A stretch of 64,000 nt of DNA from Chersky-840 sp963810195 (GTDB taxonomy: Bacteria; Actinomycetota; Acidimicrobiia; Acidimicrobiales; UBA8190). This document shows positions 24,376 through 32,895 of the stretch, in pieces. The number at the start of each line of letters is the position of its first letter. Position 1 is the stretch's first letter. A program made the position numbers and the translations under genes. Location of the stretch: NCBI GenBank assembly GCA_963810195.1, contig CAWEMO010000001.1, forward strand, positions 434,001 through 498,000, read 5' to 3'. The notes below the pieces were generated by a model, which was not told the DNA's origin, did not search any database, and saw only the letters and a list, made by a program, of their open reading frames with translations.

Positions 24376-24966
24376 TCACCGGTGGCGCTCCTCTATGTCC
24401 GCGTCCAGAGCATGGCGCAGTGCGGTGATCTCGCGCAGCAGCTCGTGGTTCACCTCGTCGAAGCTGCCGATGGCTCCCTGGAGCGTGTGCACCGTGTCAA
24501 GGGATGAAGGCGCCGACGATTTGGCGGCCTCGCGCACTTGCTGGGCTTCGAATTCGGCGTTCGAGACGATGGCGGCCGCTTCGGCTTCCGCGTCGGCGAT
24601 GATCCGCCTGGCCTGAACCTGAGCCTCTTCGATCAACCGGGCGACCTCCTGGTGTCCGGCGAGAAGGAGCTCGCCGACCTCTTCCTCGTGTCTTCGGCGC
24701 GTCGCGGCCTGATCGACCCAGGCACGCAGGTGCTGCAGAGCCCTTCGGAGTTTGCCGAGCGTGCCCGACGCGTGGTGGAGAACCTCGGCCGCGGTGTCGT
24801 GCCCCCGGGCGGGTGATTCCTCAACCGCGTCGACGTGACCATGGGCAGTGTCGGGGGGCGAACCTACCGGAAGGGTTGGGAACGAGCCTTTCGACCCGAT
24901 GGCATTCGAAGGGGTCGGACGTGACCTCGGCTCGCCGGAGCCCGTCGTGGTCAACTCTGAGGCCAC
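24376..24966 (-). CDS. Coiled-coil protein, paralogue of the protein at 27746
   Basis: 196 residues. The N-terminal 70 are polar and variable; residues about 75-165 form a long amphipathic helix (LRRALQHLRAWVDQ..., HQEVARLIEEAQVQARRIIADAEAEAAAIV) of the type seen in DivIVA-like and ATP-synthase-stalk-like proteins. It ends with a short helical block (LQGAIGSFDEVNHELLREITAL) shared with the gene at 27746 (LQATIGEFGRMNDALVQELSVL). GTG 24966 starts inside the end of the upstream GH26 gene (16-base overlap), implying coupling. The gene converges on the sortase gene. The role may be a cytoplasmic scaffold or polarity factor; this is an inference. Confidence 0.6.
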   Translation of the reverse strand: MASELTTTGSGEPRSRPTPSNAIGSKGSFPTLPVGSPPDTAHGHVDAVEESPARGHDTAAEVLHHASGTLGKLRRALQHLRAWVDQAATRRRHEEEVGELLLAGHQEVARLIEEAQVQARRIIADAEAEAAAIVSNAEFEAQQVREAAKSSAPSSLDTVHTLQGAIGSFDEVNHELLREITALRHALDADIEERHR

Positions 24967-26960
24967 CTCGGGTGAGCACGCAGGGCCCTCCGCAACAACC
25001 GCCGCCGTCCGAGCGTCGCCACGCCGACGAGCGCGAGACCTGCCAACCCCACGACGACGAACGGGCCGCCGGTGCCTCCGGACGTCGACCCTCTGAGGAT
25101 CGTGGCGTCGAGGTCGGCGGGGGTGTCTGTGGCGGCAGCCGAGGCTGGCGTGACCGGAGACGACGCCGGGTGGGCCACTTGTCCGCTGCCGTGATCGACG
25201 TTGGTTGCATCGGCGTTGTCGACCGCGCCGCTTCCGTTGCCCGAGCTTGGGGACTGGCCCCAGGAGGGGAGGTGGGTCGCGTCTCCCCCGTAGGCGGCGG
25301 AGTCCCCCGAGGTGGAGAGCGAGAACACGTCGCTCGCGCCCTCGTCGATCGAGCACGAGGCCTGACCCGAGGCGTCGGTCGTCGCCACGCACAGGGCACT
25401 GCCGGCCCCCGAGAACCACACCGGGGCCCCGGCGAGGGGGACTCCCTCGCTGTTGAGTGTGGCGTTCAACTGGTAGAGCTGGTCCGGACCGATCCGGGTC
25501 GGTGCCGCTGCCACCAGCGCCGTCGGGGCCTGGCCCACGCCCACCACCGTGGACACGTCGCTCTCGTCGAAGAGGGGGTCACCCGAATAGGTGGCGTCCA
25601 CGAGGTGCTGGCCGTCGCTCAGGTACAAGGCCATCACCGCGGTGCCGTTGGAGCTGAGGGGTATGGCATCGCCGACGACCCAACCGTCGACGATGAATTG
25701 CACCGTGCCGCCGGCGGGGGCGGGGGAGACGGTGGCCGTGAGACCTTGAGCCGCTGTTCCCACCTCGGGGAGCACCGACACCGTGGTGGACGTCGTCACC
25801 GGCGTCGAAGTAGTGGTCGGTGGCGTGGTCGTGGGTGGAGAACTCGTGGGCGGAGAAGTCGTAGGAGGCGTGGTCGTCGGGGGAATGGTCGTGGACGGTG
25901 TGGTCGTAGGCGGTTCGGTGGTGGATGTCGTGGCGGGCGGCGGCGCTGTGGTTGTCGGAGTCGTCGTCGGACTCGTGGTGGTGGGTGGCGAAATCGTGGT
26001 GGGCGGAGACGTGGTTGGCGGCGTGGTTGTCGGAGGAGGCAGGGTGGCCGTCGAGCCGCCGAAGTCGACCGTGAATGCCGCCTCGGACTGCGGGAATTCC
26101 GTGATGTCGGAATCGATCCCACCGGAGCCGCCGTCGTAGCTGAAGTATGCCTGCAGGGCGATGTTGTTGGAGGGGCCGTTGATCAGCGCCGCCATGCCGT
26201 TGATGTAGGAGGGATCGTCGGAACCGTTTAGTCCCCATTCGGGGATTGCGGCGGGGTCGCCTTGTGACTGGGCGAAGGCGATCACGGCCTCGACATTGGC
26301 TGCGTATCCCGAATAGTCGTACTGGTCGACGCCCACGTAGTTGACATAGGCCGAACCCGGCCAGGTGTCGTTCCACGTGCGCCCCGATGCCTCGTTGCCC
26401 GTCCCGCCGTTCGGGTTCCACATGAACCGGAAGGCCTGGCCGGGTACGGCACGCATCGTCGTGACGATGCCACGGAACGTGGAGATGTACTGCGTTGCCG
26501 AGAAACTGAGTTGGTTCCAGTTCTGGAACCATCCCTGGATGTCCTGGTTCTGCTCCCACATGATGCGGATGATCGCGTCACTCTGTCCGGCATCGACCAG
26601 GGACTGCCCGATACTCGTGGCCTCTGAGCTCGTGAGAGCACCGACGCCCAGCATGAGGGTCATTGAGGTCGAGGGTGGGGTGTACGTGCAATAACAGGAG
26701 CCGTCGGCATAGACCGTGTCGATGGTGGGGGTCACGCCGAGCTGCTTGCCGAGCGTGAGAACGTCGGCGGGGGCCTGAGAGCCGACGAAGAGGCCGATGG
26801 GGACCGACGATGCGCCGTCGCTTCCCGAGAAGTACGGAACCGTCGTGTCGACGATCGTGGCGAGCGCCGCCATGCCGATGACGAGCAGCACCACGACAAG
26901 ACCGAACCGGCGCCGCCAGAACTCGGTGAGCGTCATGGACCTGCCGCGGCGGTCGATCAT
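24951..26960 (-). CDS. GH26-like secreted beta-glycanase with Thr/Pro linker, Ig-like domain and C-terminal anchor helix
   Basis: 669 residues. An N-terminal signal-anchor (FGLVVVLLVIGMAALATI) precedes a TIM-barrel domain with GH26-like landmarks: IIRIMWEQNQDIQGWF (candidate acid E136), FRFMWNPNGG, WPGSAYVNYVGVDQYDYSGY, and AAIPEWGL (candidate nucleophile E241). A 70-residue TTTPP/TTSPP linker follows, then an Ig-like domain (from TVSVLPEVG, with GTVQFIVDGWVVGDAIPLSSNG and a DATYSGD strand) and a second beta domain with two Cys. The tail is GGTGG, a hydrophobic helix and GRRRLLRR, so it is membrane- or wall-tethered, but it lacks a clean LAXTG or PExP. It could trim the glycan made by the 0.6-7 kb genes. 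GH26 members include mannanases. Confidence 0.75.
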   Translation of the reverse strand: MIDRRGRSMTLTEFWRRRFGLVVVLLVIGMAALATIVDTTVPYFSGSDGASSVPIGLFVGSQAPADVLTLGKQLGVTPTIDTVYADGSCYCTYTPPSTSMTLMLGVGALTSSEATSIGQSLVDAGQSDAIIRIMWEQNQDIQGWFQNWNQLSFSATQYISTFRGIVTTMRAVPGQAFRFMWNPNGGTGNEASGRTWNDTWPGSAYVNYVGVDQYDYSGYAANVEAVIAFAQSQGDPAAIPEWGLNGSDDPSYINGMAALINGPSNNIALQAYFSYDGGSGGIDSDITEFPQSEAAFTVDFGGSTATLPPPTTTPPTTSPPTTISPPTTTSPTTTPTTTAPPPATTSTTEPPTTTPSTTIPPTTTPPTTSPPTSSPPTTTPPTTTSTPVTTSTTVSVLPEVGTAAQGLTATVSPAPAGGTVQFIVDGWVVGDAIPLSSNGTAVMALYLSDGQHLVDATYSGDPLFDESDVSTVVGVGQAPTALVAAAPTRIGPDQLYQLNATLNSEGVPLAGAPVWFSGAGSALCVATTDASGQASCSIDEGASDVFSLSTSGDSAAYGGDATHLPSWGQSPSSGNGSGAVDNADATNVDHGSGQVAHPASSPVTPASAAATDTPADLDATILRGSTSGGTGGPFVVVGLAGLALVGVATLGRRRLLRRALRAHPRWPQS

Positions 26961-27745
26961 GAGCGGCCTCGGCGCGGAACGCGGAGACGAGCACCCTTCC
27001 CTCGAGGGTCATTTCGCCCGGTTGGCGACCCGCACCCTCGTACCGACGCGTCCCACAGGCCGTCCGCGCCCGGCACGACTCCTGCCACCCTCACTGCGTC
27101 AGCCCATCTGGCGAGGCGATAACCGAAGGAGACCCTCGACCGTTGGATGTGATATCCGTGCTGCGATTCGTCCGCGATGCTAGCCAGGAGCGGAGCCGGG
27201 CATTCCCGTGGGGTCACGCGCGGACGGGTGATTTCGTTACCGGCTGTCCGCACCATGACGGCACGAGCGTCGCATGGTGCGACGGTGCACCGGGATGTGC
27301 ACGTCCGCTCGTTCGCTCCGCACCTCTGCACCTTATCCTACCATTCCAATAAGATTACTCGGAAGAGGGCCTGATTCCAATCACCAAATTTGGTGAGAGT
27401 GGGGGAATAGTGGCTGGTCACGACCTTGCGATCGGGACCCTGTCCCGTGCCTCTGCGGTACGGGCGCAGGCCCTTCGGCAGTCATGCTCCGGGGAAATCC
27501 CGACCGAGTCAGGGTATGGCCCGACGGTGAATTCTGTGTGACAGAGAAGCGAACGGCCGGGCAACTTCGGATGAACCGTTGGCGACACGACCTCTGGCGT
27601 CACCATGGACCTTCGAAACCGAAGGCGTACCGATGCCGGGGATGGGACCGGAGACCCTAGACAGCCTCGACATCCATCGTGGTAAATTTCAACCCTGACA
27701 ACTTCTCCAACGTGTGATTCGTTGCCCACTTCCCGGGAGGCCACG
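26961..27745. other. Intergenic region of 785 bases, no convincing gene
   Basis: The short open frames here look random. The part at about 27320-27400 is clearly AT-richer than its surroundings and holds a perfect 16-bp palindrome (listed separately). It serves two divergent genes, the GH26 gene and the coiled-coil gene, so it is probably a regulatory region; a small RNA cannot be excluded. Confidence 0.5.
27381..27396. promoter_or_regulatory. Perfect 16-bp palindrome in an AT-rich intergenic segment
   Basis: TCACCAAATTTGGTGA is a perfect palindrome, unusual in a genome of this GC content. It has no loop and no U-tract, so it fits an operator for a dimeric regulator better than a terminator. 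Confidence 0.5.
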
Positions 27746-28495
27746 ATGTCCATTTCCCCTTCCGAACTCGGCCAGGACGGCGGACGCCACCTCGCCGGCT
27801 GGACTGCTTCGTCGGGCCTCGATGATCAAGCGTTCGACACCATCGGGCAGACCGTGCGCCACGCCGCCGGCGCGATTGATGGCTTGAAGGACATCCTCGA
27901 GCGCCTGCAGAACTCGGTCGCGCTCGCGACCGAGCAACGTCGTAACGACATCGAGATCGGCCGGCTGTTCACGCGAGCTCAGGACTTCGTCGAGGGAGCT
28001 GTCAACGAGGGCCATGAGCTCGCGCAACGGATCATCGCCGATGCTGAGTTCGAGGCGGCGCGCATCATTGCCGCGGCAAAAGAAGAAGCCCATCGACTCG
28101 TCGAGGAAGGTCGAAATTCGGCAACGCTCCCTTCCGAGGCCGTGCGTGCGCTCCAAGCCACCATCGGCGAATTCGGACGGATGAACGATGCCCTCGTCCA
28201 GGAACTGTCGGTCCTCGCTGAGGCCCTGACGAGCCATCGGGATTCGCGAGCCGGTGATCCTCCGTTTGCGCCTTTGAAGGCTCTTTCCCACATGGATTCC
28301 GAGGGCCTTTCTTCGTCTCCGCCCATGGAGGCTCGCCCTCGGGTCACCGAGAGTCAGCAGGACGGGGGGAGTATGGACGAGACCCCGCTGTCATCGTCTA
28401 CGGGATATTGGGATGCGATACGCACGAGCAGGCAGGCACCGGGCCCCCGGATGGGCCGGCACAGTGCGCCCGGTTCCCGGTGGCGGACGCGGTGA
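27746..28495 (+). CDS. Coiled-coil protein related to the protein at 24376
   Basis: 249 residues. A polar N-terminus precedes a long helix (about 35-130: AIDGLKDILERLQNSVALATEQ..., AQRIIADAEFEAARIIAAAKEEAHRLVEEG), followed by LQATIGEFGRMNDALVQELSVL and a disordered, Ser/Pro-rich tail with net basic end. Helix and downstream block match the gene at 24376, so the two are paralogues flanking the GH26 gene. ATG 27746 has GGGAGG seven bases upstream; the TTG at 27722 is less likely. DivIVA-like polar scaffolds have comparable helices, but no DivIVA N-terminal domain is visible. Confidence 0.65.
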   Translation: MSISPSELGQDGGRHLAGWTASSGLDDQAFDTIGQTVRHAAGAIDGLKDILERLQNSVALATEQRRNDIEIGRLFTRAQDFVEGAVNEGHELAQRIIADAEFEAARIIAAAKEEAHRLVEEGRNSATLPSEAVRALQATIGEFGRMNDALVQELSVLAEALTSHRDSRAGDPPFAPLKALSHMDSEGLSSSPPMEARPRVTESQQDGGSMDETPLSSSTGYWDAIRTSRQAPGPRMGRHSAPGSRWRTR

Positions 28496-28515
28496 TGCCG
28501 TAGCGGTTGTGGCCC

Positions 28516-29013
28516 TTACCGGTGATCTGGGGGCGGAGGGGGAGTTGCCGGCCCATCGTCTGCACCGTGTAGTTGTCCGAACCGTCGTTGACGACGACGG
28601 TTGCGCAAGATCGCTATGGCGAAGACCACAAGGGCAATGACGGGGATCAGCAACACCGAGGGCACCTCGGGTAAGACGTTCGCCGGCTGGGCATCTGCAG
28701 GCAGGGCGTTGTCCTGGTTCCGCTGGTTCGAGCTGCCGGCCTGGGGCCCCGGGATCGGTCCCTGACCCTCACCGGTGGGAGCAGAGGTGGGGGACGGGTC
28801 TGGCACGGAGCTCGGCCCGGCCTCGACGCCGCCTGTCGCGGCTCCGTTGGCACCGCCCACAGCGGGTGGATGCGCGTGATTCGAGGTGTGCGACGTGGGA
28901 GGGGACGTGCGCAGGAGGGCCCACGCCCCGACGCCGCCCACTGCCAGGACCGCGGCGCATACCGGGGCCAGGATCCTTCGCATCCCAAGGAGTCGGACAA
29001 GCTTCACACGCAC
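28516..29013 (-). CDS. Small exported protein with PEVP-type C-terminal sorting tail
   Basis: 165 residues. An N-terminal signal (ILAPVCAAVLAVGGVGAWALL) is followed by about 80 residues of Pro/Ser/Gly/Thr-rich, apparently unfolded sequence without Cys, then LPEVP, about 20 hydrophobic residues (SVLLIPVIALVVFAIAIL) and RNRRRQRR. PExP + helix + Arg cluster is the layout of exosortase (PEP-CTERM-like) signals and matches the tail of the gene at 7458. Its stop lies just past the end of the coiled-coil gene on the other strand (convergent). Start GTG 29013 is uncertain; ATG 28983 is an alternative that keeps the signal. It may be a small glycosylated surface protein. Confidence 0.7.
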   Translation of the reverse strand: MRVKLVRLLGMRRILAPVCAAVLAVGGVGAWALLRTSPPTSHTSNHAHPPAVGGANGAATGGVEAGPSSVPDPSPTSAPTGEGQGPIPGPQAGSSNQRNQDNALPADAQPANVLPEVPSVLLIPVIALVVFAIAILRNRRRQRRFGQLHGADDGPATPPPPPDHR

Positions 29014-29446
29014 AACCCAGTTCGCCCATAGATTTAGTAAATCGCCGAATTACTTCAAATAGTGGCCGCTTGGCGTCTTTTCGTCAACACGCGGCCTGGG
29101 GTCGGGTCCTGGTGTGAACTGACCAATGGGGTGTCTCGCTCCCGGCCTGAGGCTCCGAGCTGAGCGCGTACTGAGCGGCCGCTTTCACCGGGTATCCGTG
29201 GCGGGCGACCGATCAGCGGGCCCTGGTCCTCGACTCCGCCGCTCGACCGATCGTGCGGCCTTCGAAACGGCGATTGAGGGAAGCGTTTTCCTCAAAGTGT
29301 GACGCGTCGTTCGCGCAGTGTTTACCTGTGACCGGTACCGTCGGTGGCGGCATGAACGCGCAGACCGAACCTTCCACGAGCGGTTGGTGCCGTTTGGCCC
29401 GAGCATTCTGGGCCGCCTCTTTTCGCTGAGAAAGGCGAAGGCTGAC
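29014..29446. other. Intergenic region between divergent genes
   Basis: 433 bases separate the PEVP protein gene from the response-regulator gene. I see no coding content. It must hold promoters for both directions; the AT-richer stretch at about 29030-29065 is the best candidate for the leftward one. Confidence 0.4.
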
Positions 29447-30223
29447 ATGACGCGGGGAGAACCAGGGGGCCGACCCCCTGCGGGGACGAGTCGGCCTCTG
29501 GCGCGTCCGGGCCAGACAACCATCCTTGTCGTGGAGGACGAGCAATCGTACCAAGAGGCCTTGTTTGCGGGTCTCTCACGGGAGGGGTTTCACGTCGAGC
29601 TCGCATCGGACGGAGTCGACGCGCTCAAAAGGTTCGTCGAGCATCGTCCCGATCTGGTCGTCCTGGACCTGCTCTTGCCGAGCATGTCGGGGATCGAGGT
29701 ATGCCGCAGGATGCGTGCCGTCGCGCCGGTGCCGATCATCATCGTCTCGGCGCTCGACACTGAGTCAGACATCGTCCGGGGGCTTGAATTGGGCGCCGAG
29801 GATTACATTGCCAAGCCCTATCGCCTGCGGGAGCTGATTGCTCGGATCCGCTCGGTCCTCCGACGGGTGTCACCTCCCTCACAGGTGGCACCCGTCGTCG
29901 GATCGAATGAGGTTGCGCGCGCCGATGTCGTCGTTGCCGGCCCGTTCGAGGTGAACTTCGCCCGCCGTGTCGTCACCGCCTGCGGGTCGACCATCCATCT
30001 GTCTCGTCGGGAGTTCGACCTCTTGGCGTTGTTGCTGTCTCCGCCGGGCCAGGTGAGAACCCGAGAGGAATTGATCGACAAGCTGTGGTCAGGTCGAGAC
30101 CTTTCCGACACCCGCACACTCGACACGCATGTCCGGAGACTGCGCGTGAAGCTGGAACCCGACCCGGGAACCCCCCAGTATCTGGTCACCGTACGAGGTG
30201 TGGGATTCCGTTTCGAGCCTTAG
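29447..30223 (+). CDS. OmpR/PhoB-family response regulator (orphan)
   Basis: 258 residues. The receiver domain (about 25-140) has the acidic pocket (VVEDE), the phospho-acceptor Asp in DLVVLDLLLPSMSG, the conserved Ser/Thr in IIIVSALD and Lys in DYIAKPYRLREL. The winged-helix DNA-binding domain (about 160-258) has LSRREFDLLALLLSPPGQVRTREEL and TLDTHVRRLRVKLE. ATG 29447 is chosen because the upstream part of the frame from 29318 is not domain-like. There is no histidine kinase next to it. It is closest in layout to RegX3/PhoP-type regulators, which makes control of the nearby Pst-type operon an attractive but untested idea. Confidence 0.88.
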   Translation: MTRGEPGGRPPAGTSRPLARPGQTTILVVEDEQSYQEALFAGLSREGFHVELASDGVDALKRFVEHRPDLVVLDLLLPSMSGIEVCRRMRAVAPVPIIIVSALDTESDIVRGLELGAEDYIAKPYRLRELIARIRSVLRRVSPPSQVAPVVGSNEVARADVVVAGPFEVNFARRVVTACGSTIHLSRREFDLLALLLSPPGQVRTREELIDKLWSGRDLSDTRTLDTHVRRLRVKLEPDPGTPQYLVTVRGVGFRFEP

Positions 30224-30262
30224 ACCTGCCCCCACCTGCGGGAATGGGTCCGCGATCAACGC

Positions 30263-32680
30263 CTATGAGTCGCCCTGCGTCTTTCGGAGCCGTCGCCAGA
30301 GCATCGAGGCGACTCCGACAACGCCACCCAACGTGGCGATGGTCTTGGCGTTGTCATGTTGGCGGCCGGAATGCACGCTACGTCCGCCAACATTTGGCGC
30401 GGCGGGTCGCGTCGGCACCTGAGGAGTCGACGGGGACGTCGACGGTGCTGTGGCCAGAGATTGAGGGGGTGCCGACGCTCGCGCTGGTCCGGGCGGGGGT
30501 GGTGGTTGCAGTGGTGCCGGCAGAGGAGGTTGTGGCGGGCTCGGTGAGGGCGCCTGGGCGGGAGGCCCGTCCTCGATCGCGTCTGGCAAGTACTTGTTGA
30601 GCGCCGAAGCGACCGTGCGCAGGCCTTCGAGCTCTTCGCCGATCATGTCGGCCACGGGCGCGGCGACGATCTCCAACGCCTCTTGCTCCTCGGTCGGTAG
30701 CGGCGTGCCGAGATCTTCACCGCCATGGGACGGGGAGGGGGAGTCGACCGGCTCGGCGGCGTCCTCGGTCTCCACCTCGGCGGGCTCCTCGACATCTCCC
30801 TCGGTGGGGGCCGGGGAATCCGGAGGCTCGTCGTCGTCCACTTCGGAGGAGGCGGGGTTCGACGGCTCTGGCTGCGGACCGTTGGACAGCGCAGGCGAAG
30901 AGTCGACCGGCTCGGTGGCCTCCTCGGCCTCCACCTCGGTGGGGGCCGCAGCGACCGTGCGCAGGCCTTCGAGCTCTTCGCCGATCGTGTCGGCCACGGT
31001 CGCGGCGACGATCTCCAACGCCTCTTGCTCTTCGGTTGGTAGCGGCGTACCGAGAGCTTCACCGTCATGGGGCGTGGAGAGGGAGTCGACCGGCTCGGCG
31101 TCGTCCTCGGGCTCCCCTTCGGCGGGTACCGGGGAATCCGGAGGTTCGTCGCTCGACACTTCGGAGGAGGCGGGGCGCGAGGCGTGGGGCTGCGGACCGT
31201 TGGACGGGGCGGGCGTGGAGAGGGAGTCGACCGGCTCGGCGCCGCCCTCGGGCTCCACCTCGGTGGGTGCCGCAGCGACCGTTCGCAGGCTTTCGAGTTC
31301 TTCGACAATCCTGTCGGCCACGAGCGCGGCGACGATCTCCAACGCCTCTTGCTCTTCGGTTGGGGGCAGCGTGCCGAGATCTTCACCGCCATGGGGCGGC
31401 GTGAGGGAGTCGACCGGCTCGGCGCCGTCCTCGGGCTCCACCTCGGTGGGTGCCGGAGGCGAAGGAGGAGTTTGCTCGTCTGCTTCAGAAGGCGTCGGTT
31501 CGGACGCATCTTCGGTTGGTGCATCCGTAGGGACCGGGTCGTAGCGCTCCGTGGCACCGTCCCGGACCAGCGATGTCGGATTACCTAGAAAGAAGCGCCT
31601 GAGCTCGAAATGCCCATAAGGATCGGGTCGCCAGTCCGCATAGAACGCGGGCGCAGTTGGCGCGGTGCCTCCGGTCTCTTCGTCCTCTGTCGTGGTGGAC
31701 GTCGCTGATTCAGGAGCTGGACTCTGCGGCGCGGTCGGTGGCTCCTCCGACACCTCGGCGGCTTCCCGCTTCACCTCCTCGGGCCCGGGAGGAACCGCCG
31801 GTGTTTCCGTTGCTTCGGGAGCTGGCGACGGGGGGTGCGATCCGGCGGGTAGGAACCGGTGGCGTCGCAGGAAGACCTCGATTGCCCCGCCCATGAAGAG
31901 TGCGAGGAGCAACCCGAGGATCAGGATCAGGAACGGCGCCGATGAGGCGAACGTCCCGATGAGTGGGCTACGGGCGCTGGCCACCAGGGTCCAGTCGGTA
32001 TTGCCGACTTGAACGGGCGCGTTGGCCACGGGCCCGGGCCAGCCGAGCTCGCTGCTCGTGGCGGCGACGAGGTTGGACCGCGCGGGGTGGTCGGAGCCGT
32101 ACAGGGCCACCTGCAGGTCGGAGAACGCCCGACTGGGTGCCACCGAGGTCGCCGTGAACGGATTCACAGTGAATTGGAGGAAGATGGCGTTCCCTCTCGG
32201 GACCAGAGGTGGGCCCACCGCGAACGTGGCCGTGCTCTGATCGCCCTCGCTCACGACCTGTCCGGTGTCGACCGCGGCGCCACCGGGGCGCGTCGCCGTG
32301 ACGGCTGCAACGCTGAGGACCTGGTCGACGTGAAAGGCGTTCCCCACGGCAGCAAAGACCACATAACGATCCAGGAACACCTTGGTCAGCGCCACCGACA
32401 ACGGGCTGTGGACCAGCGCCTGGGCCTGCACGGTGAAGGCCTGGGCCGAGGCGTTGGAGATCGTCGTCGTCTTGGCCAGCGTGTCGAGCACCGACGTCAC
32501 GTTCGAAAACGACGACGACGCCACGGCGGCCGCTTGCGTGGTCTCGTTCTGGAGGAGTGAGCTCTCGCGCTGATCGTTGGCGTGCGTTGCGAGGAAGAAC
32601 GCGACGAGGAACACCACCGCCACGACGATGGTGGTTCGATAAGAAACAGGTGAAATGCGATAACCGCGGGCGGCCGTCAT
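30263..32680 (-). CDS. Membrane protein with CHASE-like extracellular domain and acidic cytoplasmic repeats
   Basis: 805 residues from ATG 32680. Helix 1 (TTIVVAVVFLVAFFLATHA) and helix 2 (SAPFLILILGLLLALFMGGAI) enclose about 215 residues resembling CHASE-type sensor domains (DRYVVFAAVGNAFHVDQVLSVAAVTATRPGG). The cytoplasmic part contains a DUF2510-like motif (YADWRPDPYGHFELRRFF...PTSLVRDG), then three long acidic repeats, each ending in TEEQEALEIVAAxVADxIxEELExLRTVA, a Pro-rich stretch and a short C-terminal hydrophobic segment (ATLGGVVGVASMLWRRL). No kinase, cyclase or HTH follows the sensor, so output must be by protein contact. It may signal with the orphan regulator convergent to it. Function is unknown. 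Confidence 0.65.
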   Translation of the reverse strand: MTAARGYRISPVSYRTTIVVAVVFLVAFFLATHANDQRESSLLQNETTQAAAVASSSFSNVTSVLDTLAKTTTISNASAQAFTVQAQALVHSPLSVALTKVFLDRYVVFAAVGNAFHVDQVLSVAAVTATRPGGAAVDTGQVVSEGDQSTATFAVGPPLVPRGNAIFLQFTVNPFTATSVAPSRAFSDLQVALYGSDHPARSNLVAATSSELGWPGPVANAPVQVGNTDWTLVASARSPLIGTFASSAPFLILILGLLLALFMGGAIEVFLRRHRFLPAGSHPPSPAPEATETPAVPPGPEEVKREAAEVSEEPPTAPQSPAPESATSTTTEDEETGGTAPTAPAFYADWRPDPYGHFELRRFFLGNPTSLVRDGATERYDPVPTDAPTEDASEPTPSEADEQTPPSPPAPTEVEPEDGAEPVDSLTPPHGGEDLGTLPPTEEQEALEIVAALVADRIVEELESLRTVAAAPTEVEPEGGAEPVDSLSTPAPSNGPQPHASRPASSEVSSDEPPDSPVPAEGEPEDDAEPVDSLSTPHDGEALGTPLPTEEQEALEIVAATVADTIGEELEGLRTVAAAPTEVEAEEATEPVDSSPALSNGPQPEPSNPASSEVDDDEPPDSPAPTEGDVEEPAEVETEDAAEPVDSPSPSHGGEDLGTPLPTEEQEALEIVAAPVADMIGEELEGLRTVASALNKYLPDAIEDGPPAQAPSPSPPQPPLPAPLQPPPPPGPARASAPPQSLATAPSTSPSTPQVPTRPAAPNVGGRSVHSGRQHDNAKTIATLGGVVGVASMLWRRLRKTQGDS
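30590..31470 (-). repeat. Three long imperfect repeats inside the acidic domain
   Basis: Units of roughly 60-120 codons repeat at DNA and protein level; each carries PTEVExE...AEPVDS and the helical block TEEQEALEIVAA...LRTVA. Units differ by internal deletions, a sign of recombination-driven length change. Confidence 0.7.
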
Positions 32681-32895
32681 CGACGTGTGCGGGTCCCTTT
32701 GACCGGTTCCGGCTTCAATGCCACATAAAGGCATCGGCGCCGATTTGTACAGGCTTGATTGACCGCCACTGAGGGTGGTCGAGGCGCGTCCGGTCACCTG
32801 TGTCTGTCACGTTGGGCGATGTTCTGGCGCCCACCGAGGGTGCGGGGACGACCTGCGGGACGGCGGAACTGCGGGTCAGCCGGCTCCGGATCCGA

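Noticed and set aside
24967..25419. N-terminal extension of the coiled-coil gene on the minus strand
   Set aside because: It reads Arg-rich nonsense through the GH26 gene in another frame; GTG 24966 gives a sensible protein that overlaps the upstream gene by only 16 bases.
27418..27753. A 111-codon minus-strand frame before the coiled-coil gene
   Set aside because: No ribosome site, no recognisable content, and it overlaps the start of a well-supported gene.
30594..31544. A long plus-strand frame of Ser/Gly repeats
   Set aside because: It is the complement of the acidic repeats of the sensor-like protein, which has membrane helices and domain motifs on the minus strand.
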